From Brevundimonas sp. (lineage in GTDB: Bacteria > Pseudomonadota > Alphaproteobacteria > Caulobacterales > Caulobacteraceae): DNA of 10,660 nucleotides. How positions within the stretch are numbered: the first letter of the stretch is position 1; every line of letters begins with the position of its first letter. The notes beneath the pieces were generated by a model that saw only the letters and a program-made list of their open reading frames with translations, was not told the origin of the DNA and made no database searches. The stretch covers positions 1-10,660 of the forward strand of contig NZ_JAVHLH010000079.1 in the NCBI RefSeq assembly GCF_031082345.1, given 5' to 3'. The position numbers and the translations under genes are program-made. Of this stretch, positions 1-5,320 are shown one piece after another.

Positions 1-190
1 CAAGAGCACCACCAGCAACTATGCCCTCGATATTGAGGATGTTTCCCGGCCGACAGCTGTCTTGGTGTCCCCCAACTTCTTCGTAACCTGAGCCATCGTC
101 CCAAAATGTATAGCGGGTTTCACAGTTCTCAATGGGAGGCAAGTTGCCAGAGTAGGATGTCGAGCAGAACAAATAAGGCACCATAACCAT
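1..190 (-). other. Start of the variable C-terminal (toxin-like) tail of the RHS protein, truncated
   Basis: Residues 1203-1265 of the RHS protein follow directly after DPTGLR. By hand count this DNA is 96/190 G+C (about 50%), against about 70% in a sampled 60-base block of the core (541-600). The visible peptide has three cysteines (1211, 1225, 1248), aromatic-rich stretches (RYTFWDDGSGY) and a glycine/alanine-rich end (GIVAGGAL). I do not recognise a toxin family. The composition break at the core/tail border is typical of exchanged RHS and CDI tails. The end of the domain and any immunity gene lie outside the window. Confidence 0.7.
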
Positions 191-3100
191 TCGGAGGCCA
201 GTGGGATCGGTCCTGTTTATGGGGTCTGCGCTGACGTAGGCGTGAAGGTTGGCCCCGTCACGATAGCCGATCGGGTCGGTCTGCAGAAAGCGCCCGATCT
301 GGGGAGCGTAGGCGCGGGCTTTGTAGTGGTACAGACCAGCATCCGGAAGCCACATCTGGCCCGTATATTGGAAGCGCCCTGCGTTGCCCGCGGCCGGGAC
401 ACCGTACTCGTCATAGCGGTTGACGTTCGTCGCGCCGGAGCCGTCGCCGAGCCCGATCACTGAGCCCCGCTCATCTGCCAGTAACCAGGTCCGGTTGGTC
501 GTCCCCGAGCCTGCGTAGCTGGTAATGACTTCGTCAAGCCCCGTCCCTGGCACGTGGCGGGCGAGGATGGCCAAGCCGGTTGCGTCGTATTCGCCGACGA
601 CCTGGGCCCCATCATAGAGGAAGCGCGTCGTCGTCGCTCCTGTGGACCGCTCCAGCCGCCCCAGCGGGTCGAACAGGAAAGTCGCCGTCCCAGCCGCCGT
701 CAGCTTGTTCTCTGCGTCGTAGCCGAAGGTCTTGCCGAGGCCCGAGGTTATGTTGCCGCGGGTGTCGTAGCCGATCGCGGCGCCACCCACCGAGGTCACC
801 CGGTTCAGGTCATCGTTCGCATAAGTGGTCCCGACGTCCGACGGGGCATAGACGTAAGCGGGGTTGGTGACCGTGCGCCAGACGATCTGCCCCGCCGGAT
901 TGTAGCTGAAGGTGACGGTCAGGTCCTGGCCGGTCCCCGAAGGATTGTGGGACAGCGAACTGAGGCGCGAGACGGCGTCGTATCCCCAGCTCGTTGACAC
1001 GCCGTTGCCGCGCGCCGCACCGGTCCGCTGTCCGCGGTTGTCATAGGCATAGGTGGCCAGCACCCCGGCGCCGGACGTGGCGCCGTTCTCGCGCACCGAC
1101 GTCAACGCGCCGTACAGGTCGTAGTCATAGGCGGCATAGTAGCCGTCTGGCCATGTCAGCCGGGTGCGGCGGCCGGCCAGGTCGTACTGGGACGTCATCG
1201 TGCCCAGTCCCTGGCTTTCCGTCAGGCGGCGGCCGAGCGCGTCCCACGTCCAATACACATTCCAAGTGTAGAAGCCGGTCGTCTCCAGGTTCAGCGGGCG
1301 TCCTAGGTTGTCGTAGGTGATGTCGCGCTGGTCGCCGTCGGGTGGATCGTAGCTGGCCTGACGATTCAGGGCGTCAAAGCCGGCCGTGAAGATCTGTCCC
1401 GACCGGTTGCGGAACACGGTCACGTTGGACGCCTGGTCGTAGGTGTACTCGTCAAAATCCGAGGTGGACGTTCCACCGCCGGTCGCATTCGGATAGCGCA
1501 GTCGCGACAACCGGTCGAAGCGATCATAAACCGGAACCGAGACATTGCCTTCGCCGTCCGTCAGCGACGCCAGCAGACCGTTCGATGTGTAGGTCGCCGA
1601 CTCCGTGATCGCCTCCGGGAGGCCGTAGGCCGAGGTCAGAGCCATCACCTGGTCGGCCGCGTCATACGCGTTCCGGACGATTCGGTCGGGACCAAAGGAG
1701 CCGGTCGTGGCCGCCGTGCAGGCCGAGGCAGGCGGCGCGGCGAAGGTCGCGGGGTTCATCCGCACCGCAGTGCAGTCGAGACGGTGGGCGGCGTCGTAGC
1801 TGACCTGTTGTACGCCGTAGATCGATCCCGACGCGGCGATCGTCGTGCGGACCGGCCGCGCGATATCGTCATAGACGGTTTCTTTCTGTTGCAGCGACGA
1901 GAAGGCGCTCCATGCGGCGTCCGACTGGCTCGTCACCGTGCCCTGTTCGACGAGGGTCACCTGGCCATCAGCGTTATAGGTGTTGCGGACCGCCCGGTGT
2001 AGCAGGGCGCCGCCGCCGTCGGGGTCCGGCCCCACGACGCCGATCAGTTGGCGGCCCGCGTCATAACGGTGTCGGGTCAAGTCGTTCGAACCGGCGAGCG
2101 GGCCGTCGACGGTCTCCACGTCGCCGTTGGCGGTGTAGGTCATGGCCGTGGTGGCCGCCAGCGCGCCCGTGCCGTCGCCCGAGGTGGTGGAGGTGGGCAG
2201 CAGATTGTTCGCCACGCCCGATGGTGCGTACGTCGTTGTTATCCTGACCTCGTTCGCCGTGCCAAGGCAGGCCGGCGCCGTGCCCGTGGCGCAGGCCGAA
2301 ACGGCCGTGGGGCGCCAGACCGGCGTCGGCGCCTGCGTCAGCGTGCCGGCGTTGTTCTTGTACCAGGCGTAGAGGGACGAGTAGCTGACCCGGGTCTGCG
2401 GCCGGTCCGCGCCGGGCGTGGGCGCGGGCTGGGTCACGGTCAGCAAGCCGCCATGCGTGGCGTCATAGGTGTAGTCCGTGACGGCGCCGCGCTCGTCGGT
2501 CGTGCTCGTCGGCTGGTTGCAGGTGCGGATATTCGCACACGTGGCCGGAAAGCTCGCCGACGTGACGATGTTCGGCAGGTCGGGCGTTCCGGGTTTCTCG
2601 GCGTTGGTCAGCTGGGTGACGTTGCCGCGGACGCCATAGGTTATCTCGGTGTAGTTGCCCTCCGGCAGGGTCGTGCGCGTCGGCCGGCCCTGGGCGTCCC
2701 AAAGGAAGGTCGTGGTGCGGCCCAGTCCGTCGGTCGAGGAGATCGCCCGGCCCGTCGCCAGGTTGGCGACCACCACATTGGTGTGGGACAGCGGGTCGGT
2801 GACCGTGGTCGTGCGGTTGCCGCCGGCATCGACATAGCTGTAGGTCCAGGTGTCCGACCCGACCGTCACCGACGACACGCGGTTCGACGTATAGGCGATC
2901 GAGATGTCGTTGCCGCTGGTGCTGGACGGAAAGCGGATGCCGGTCAGCCCATTGGTGAAGCCGGCCGTGTACACCGTGGTTCGGCCCAGTTCGTCGGTGA
3001 CCTGGTTGCCGCCGGTCGTGCTCGGCCAGGTGCGGCTGAAGGTGCAGGTGACCGCGTCAGGAGCGCAGGCGTCGACCGCCATGTTGAAGCCAGTGACCTT

Positions 3101-3796
3101 CACCAGGGTGTTGAAGTCGTAGAGTTCGTTCTCCGTCGTCGGGTTGTTGTTGGCGTACTCCAGCTTCAACTGGTAGCCGAGCGTGTTGGTGACCGACTGC
3201 AGCCGCCAGGTCGTGAGATAGTAGGGCTTCTCCGGCCACTCGGCGGGCATGAGCACCCGGCCGCTGACGTAGGTGAAGTTGACCACCTCTCCGGAAGGAT
3301 AGGTGATCGTGCGGATCACGCCGCCGTTCTGGTTCGGCAGCTGGTTGTGGTAGTTCAAGGTGTTCGGCGAGAAGGTCGCGACGGTGCCGTCGGCGGCCGT
3401 GTAGGTGAAGGTCGATCCGCTTTTGGTCAGCGTCTGTCCGCGGTCGGACGCCGGGACGTAGACGCTTCCGGCGAGGGTGAACACGTCGGAAAAGCCACCG
3501 AAGCTCACCGTGTACGTCGATCCGACGTAGTAGACGGTGCCCATCAGATTGGAGCGCCAGCCGCCGCCGCCCCAGCTCCGGGAGTAGGTCAGTCCGCCCT
3601 GACCGGGATTGCCGATGACCACCTCGGTCGCGGAATAATTGAAGGTTCCGTTGATCAGGTCGACGCCTCTCGCGTCGAGCGTGTAGTGGGCGGGCGGCGG
3701 TGCGGCCTGGACCTGCGCCGTGGCCGGTGCGGCCGTAACGGCCAGCATCGTTGCCGCCAGAGCGAGCGCAGCGCGCATCATCATTTTCACAGACAT
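1..3796 (-). CDS. Large secreted RHS/YD-repeat protein, polymorphic-toxin type (3' end beyond the window)
   Basis: The frame is open from the ATG at 3796 to the left edge, giving 1265 complete codons with no stop, so the C-terminus is missing. Residues 1-28 form a Sec signal peptide: charged start MSVKMMMR, hydrophobic ALALAATMLAV, likely cleavage after ATA. A beta-rich N-terminal region follows. From about residue 285 to 1050 there are many YD repeats (for example YDAGRQL, YDNLGRP, YDLAGRR, YDNRGQR, YDAENKL). An RHS-associated core spans about 1050-1200 and ends with IGRFLQTDPIGYR, NLHAY and DPTGL (DPIG at 1174-1177, DPTG at 1197-1200). In the known family the repeats form a shell around a C-terminal toxin, which is released by cleavage near the second DPxG. 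Residues after 1202 are the start of that variable tail. The start is supported by GGAG at 3809-3806, nine bases upstream, and by overlap with the preceding gene. There is no PAAR or VgrG-binding N-terminus, so this is not a classical T6SS RHS. Being an RHS protein is close to certain; the toxin role is inferred. Confidence 0.93.
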   Translation of the reverse strand, partial: MSVKMMMRAALALAATMLAVTAAPATAQVQAAPPPAHYTLDARGVDLINGTFNYSATEVVIGNPGQGGLTYSRSWGGGGWRSNLMGTVYYVGSTYTVSFGGFSDVFTLAGSVYVPASDRGQTLTKSGSTFTYTAADGTVATFSPNTLNYHNQLPNQNGGVIRTITYPSGEVVNFTYVSGRVLMPAEWPEKPYYLTTWRLQSVTNTLGYQLKLEYANNNPTTENELYDFNTLVKVTGFNMAVDACAPDAVTCTFSRTWPSTTGGNQVTDELGRTTVYTAGFTNGLTGIRFPSSTSGNDISIAYTSNRVSSVTVGSDTWTYSYVDAGGNRTTTVTDPLSHTNVVVANLATGRAISSTDGLGRTTTFLWDAQGRPTRTTLPEGNYTEITYGVRGNVTQLTNAEKPGTPDLPNIVTSASFPATCANIRTCNQPTSTTDERGAVTDYTYDATHGGLLTVTQPAPTPGADRPQTRVSYSSLYAWYKNNAGTLTQAPTPVWRPTAVSACATGTAPACLGTANEVRITTTYAPSGVANNLLPTSTTSGDGTGALAATTAMTYTANGDVETVDGPLAGSNDLTRHRYDAGRQLIGVVGPDPDGGGALLHRAVRNTYNADGQVTLVEQGTVTSQSDAAWSAFSSLQQKETVYDDIARPVRTTIAASGSIYGVQQVSYDAAHRLDCTAVRMNPATFAAPPASACTAATTGSFGPDRIVRNAYDAADQVMALTSAYGLPEAITESATYTSNGLLASLTDGEGNVSVPVYDRFDRLSRLRYPNATGGGTSTSDFDEYTYDQASNVTVFRNRSGQIFTAGFDALNRQASYDPPDGDQRDITYDNLGRPLNLETTGFYTWNVYWTWDALGRRLTESQGLGTMTSQYDLAGRRTRLTWPDGYYAAYDYDLYGALTSVRENGATSGAGVLATYAYDNRGQRTGAARGNGVSTSWGYDAVSRLSSLSHNPSGTGQDLTVTFSYNPAGQIVWRTVTNPAYVYAPSDVGTTYANDDLNRVTSVGGAAIGYDTRGNITSGLGKTFGYDAENKLTAAGTATFLFDPLGRLERSTGATTTRFLYDGAQVVGEYDATGLAILARHVPGTGLDEVITSYAGSGTTNRTWLLADERGSVIGLGDGSGATNVNRYDEYGVPAAGNAGRFQYTGQMWLPDAGLYHYKARAYAPQIGRFLQTDPIGYRDGANLHAYVSADPINRTDPTGLRMVMVPYLFCSTSYSGNLPPIENCETRYTFWDDGSGYEEVGGHQDSCRPGNILNIEGIVAGGAL

Positions 3797-4050
3797 GTGG
3801 TCGAGCTCCACAGGGCTAAGCCATTGCTCGACTTGAGCACGAGCACGCCGTCGTTTTGAAAGGTGGTTGGGGCGCCGGGGCGGGCGTTGTTCCAGCCTGC
3901 CCCGAAAGCTATGGATGAGGGGTCAGAGAAACCCAGTTCGCCGTCCCAACGGACGCGCACGTGGATGGGTCGCCTCTGTCCGGCCCCCTTGCGCCAGAGC
4001 GGTCGCAGCAAGCCGGTGACTGCGGGATCGCCGTGCGTCCTCAACGTCAT
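3787..4050 (-). CDS. Small protein with a bulb-lectin-like C-terminal repeat
   Basis: This is an 87-residue protein without a signal peptide or membrane segment. Residues 1-40 are basic and not recognised. Residues 64-85 read FQNDGVLVLKSSNGLALW followed by SSTT, close to the repeat unit of bulb-type mannose-binding lectins (B_lectin family, typically QxDGNLVLY...G..LWxSxT). The sugar-contact pattern QxDxNxVxY is degraded here: Q65, D67 and V71 are present, but N is replaced by V69 and Y by K73. Only about one repeat is visible, whereas the domain normally has three, so this is a fragment or a divergent form. Its ATG overlaps the mini-RHS stop by four bases (ATGA), and its end overlaps the large RHS start by ten, so all three are probably translationally coupled. 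Third codon positions are mostly G or C, supporting real coding. The lectin resemblance is from memory of the motif, not from a search. Confidence 0.6.
   Translation of the reverse strand: MTLRTHGDPAVTGLLRPLWRKGAGQRRPIHVRVRWDGELGFSDPSSIAFGAGWNNARPGAPTTFQNDGVLVLKSSNGLALWSSTTCL
3806..3809 (-). promoter_or_regulatory. Ribosome binding site of the large RHS gene
   Basis: Read on the minus strand, GGAG lies nine bases before the ATG at 3796. It sits inside the end of the upstream 87-aa gene, whose TGA (3789-3787) falls just after the RHS start. It favours the ATG at 3796 over the in-frame Met codons at residues 5-7, and keeps the signal peptide's charged N-region intact. Confidence 0.5.
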
Positions 4051-4484
4051 TGGGCGGCGTCGTCCCGCCGGGGTCGTTCCTGGGACAAGGACAGCGCGGC
4101 GGGATAGAGCAGGTCGTCTGCGGCGGCGGGTAGCGAGGCCGCGACAACGGCGGAAGGGCTCCCCAGAGAATCCAGCCGGATTCTGGCGGCGGCTCTTTCA
4201 AACTCCCGGGCGACGGAGGCGAACATCGGATGGTCGCCGAACGCCTCGCCGAGGCTCTGGAGGAGGGCTGCGTAGGCCATTGTTCCGGTTTGACTGCGAT
4301 AGGTTCGGTTGTTCGCGTCGTCGTAAGCATAGGAGGAAGCGTGGGTGCCGCCCGCGCCGCTGGTCGTGACGCCCGTCAGTCTGCCGTTGGCGTCATACTG
4401 GTAGGTCTGAGTGACCTGAGCGACCGCTGCCGCCGGCAAGCTCGTCAACACCAGAGCGATCGACAGCCGGATGAATGATTTCAT
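4047..4484 (-). CDS. Secreted mini-RHS protein with two YD repeats
   Basis: This is a 145-residue protein starting MKSFIRLSIALVL. It has a clear Sec signal peptide (about 1-23, cleavage after AVA). Two RHS/YD repeats follow at about residues 26-65 (TYQYDANGRLTGVTT and YAYDDANNRTYRSQTG). The rest looks mainly helical (AALLQSLGEAFG, VAREFERAAARIR) and ends in a charged tail; I do not recognise it. An upstream in-frame ATG at 4535 would add 17 residues, but the strong AGGGGGA at 4497-4491 and the signal peptide fix the start at 4484. It is the first gene of the leftward three-gene operon, and its TGA overlaps the next ATG. RHS proteins normally run to over a thousand residues, so a free-standing two-repeat form is odd. 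It could be a remnant of an older RHS gene, or a partner or decoy for the large one. No function is assigned. Confidence 0.8.
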   Translation of the reverse strand: MKSFIRLSIALVLTSLPAAAVAQVTQTYQYDANGRLTGVTTSGAGGTHASSYAYDDANNRTYRSQTGTMAYAALLQSLGEAFGDHPMFASVAREFERAAARIRLDSLGSPSAVVAASLPAAADDLLYPAALSLSQERPRRDDAAQ

Positions 4485-4490
4485 GAGAAT

Positions 4491-4497
4491 TCCCCCT
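4491..4497 (-). promoter_or_regulatory. Ribosome binding site of the mini-RHS gene
   Basis: On the minus strand AGGGGGA lies six bases before the ATG at 4484. It is the strongest Shine-Dalgarno match in the leftward operon and decides the start in favour of the signal-peptide Met rather than the ATG at 4535. Confidence 0.75.
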
Positions 4498-4692
4498 AGG
4501 ATTGCGACTTGCCCGGTTAACGGGTGGCGAGTCAATAGGGTGAAACGGCGCTGAGTTGGTGCCCTGGTGTCTCGCGGTCCGCCCGTATAAGCTCGCGGCT
4601 AGGGAGCGTGAGAAAACGGCGACCCACGCCTCAAAGTAGCGTTCCGGGGGTTGGCAACCGCTTTAAACTAGGCCTTGATGAGCGAGCCGTTC

Positions 4693-4699
4693 GGGGGAG
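4693..4699 (+). promoter_or_regulatory. Ribosome binding site of virB2
   Basis: GGGGGAG ends five bases before the ATG at 4705. It favours that start over the in-frame ATG at 4678, which has no comparable site and would put extra acidic residues (MSEPF) before the signal peptide. Confidence 0.7.
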
Positions 4700-4704
4700 T
4701 ATCC

Positions 4705-5031
4705 ATGGCAAAGAGCATCAGAGGTCTTGGCGGCGTCATCGCCACCGCGCTGGCCATGAGTCAGCCAATCGCCGCGCAAGCCCAGACCGTTCTCGCGGAC
4801 CCCAGAGGCTCCGGCCCGATCGTATCGGCCGTGCAATGGCTGCAAGGCACCCTGCTGGGCACCGTCGCGACCGTGGTGGCCGTAATCGCCGTCGCCTGCG
4901 TCGGCTTTCTGATGCTGACCGGGCGGATGAACTGGCGATATGGGGCGGTCGTCATCCTGGGTTGTTTCATCCTGTTCGGCGCCGTGAGCATCGTCGCCGG
5001 GATCCGGTCGACCGCCTCGTTCGCGGGCTAG
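4705..5031 (+). CDS. virB2: TrbC/VirB2-type pilin
   Basis: This 108-residue protein is the major pilin of a type IV secretion system, exported through the inner membrane and assembled into the pilus. A signal peptide occupies about residues 1-27 (MAKSIRGLGGVIATALAMS, with a probable cut after AQA). The mature part shows the standard two-helix pilin plan: VQWLQGTLLG, a first hydrophobic helix (TVATVVAVIAVACVGFLML), a short polar loop (TGRMNWRYG), then a second helix (AVVILGCFILFGAVSIVAGI). The size is usual for the family. It is the first recognised gene of the rightward operon and ends four bases before virB3. Family assignment rests on topology, loop and position, which together are strong. 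The start is set by the GGGGGAG site; ATG 4678 is the alternative. Confidence 0.9.
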   Translation: MAKSIRGLGGVIATALAMSQPIAAQAQTVLADPRGSGPIVSAVQWLQGTLLGTVATVVAVIAVACVGFLMLTGRMNWRYGAVVILGCFILFGAVSIVAGIRSTASFAG

Positions 5032-5035
5032 GCAA

Positions 5036-5320
5036 GTGGACGATCTGGATCGCACGCCCCTGTTCACCGCCCTCACCCGGCCGCAGATGTTCGCCGGGGT
5101 GACCTACAGTTATTTCGTGATCAACGCCGTGGTCGCCGCGGAGCTGTTTCTGGTGTTTCGGTCGATCTGGGTGCTGCCGATCGCCCTGGTCGTCCACGGC
5201 GTCGGCGTGCTGCTCTGCCTCCGCGAGCCCCGAATCATCGACCTGTGGCTGACACGCGTCAGCCAGTGCCCGCGTGTTCACAACCACCGTATCTGGCGAT
5301 GCAACTCCTACCGCCCCTGA
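5036..5320 (+). CDS. virB3: VirB3 inner-membrane component of the T4SS
   Basis: This 94-residue protein uses a GTG start. The N-terminus (M)DDLDRTPLFTALTRPQMF is typical of VirB3. Two hydrophobic segments follow at about residues 21-41 and 43-62, then a short cytoplasmic tail ending RIWRCNSYRP, which matches the usual aromatic-plus-SY ending of the family. VirB3 is a small membrane protein that associates with the VirB4 ATPase and is needed for pilus biogenesis; in some systems the two are fused. The gene starts four bases after the virB2 stop and its end overlaps the proposed virB4 start by 22 bases. Confidence 0.9.
   Translation: MDDLDRTPLFTALTRPQMFAGVTYSYFVINAVVAAELFLVFRSIWVLPIALVVHGVGVLLCLREPRIIDLWLTRVSQCPRVHNHRIWRCNSYRP

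Larger units (their letters stand above)
4485..4704. promoter_or_regulatory. Divergent control region between the RHS operon and the virB operon
   Basis: About 220 bases carry no convincing gene and must hold the promoters of both operons. Leftward, TTGACT (4535-4530 on the minus strand) resembles a -35 box, but no good -10 follows at normal spacing. An imperfect hairpin lies at 4512-4524 (CCCG, loop GTTAA, CGGG). Rightward, TATAAG at 4586-4591 resembles a -10 and is flanked by the direct repeat CTCGCGG (4571-4577 and 4592-4598), 21 bases apart start to start. TTGGCA at 4651-4656 is a further weak -35-like site. The promoters are only candidates. That the region separates two divergent operons is clear. 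Confidence 0.5.

Noticed and set aside
1..3796. Frameshift or pseudogene in the RHS gene, given its length.
   Set aside because: Translation stays in one frame with family motifs from the signal peptide to the DPxG pair. Codon phase checked at several points agrees with the start at 3796.
2048..3859. A 603-codon open frame on the plus strand.
   Set aside because: It lies antisense to the RHS gene, which shows unmistakable signal peptide, YD repeats and core. The plus-strand product is arginine/valine/glycine-rich with no recognisable domain, as expected of a GC-rich antisense shadow.
3863..4369. A 168-codon plus-strand frame opposite the two small leftward genes.
   Set aside because: The product is arginine-rich with no domain, whereas the minus-strand genes there have a signal peptide, YD repeats and coupled starts.
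4651..4679. Possible sigma-70 promoter for virB2 (TTGGCA with CTTGAT 17 bases on).
   Set aside because: The -10 matches only three of six consensus positions and overlaps an alternative start codon. It is kept only as a weak candidate in the control-region entry.
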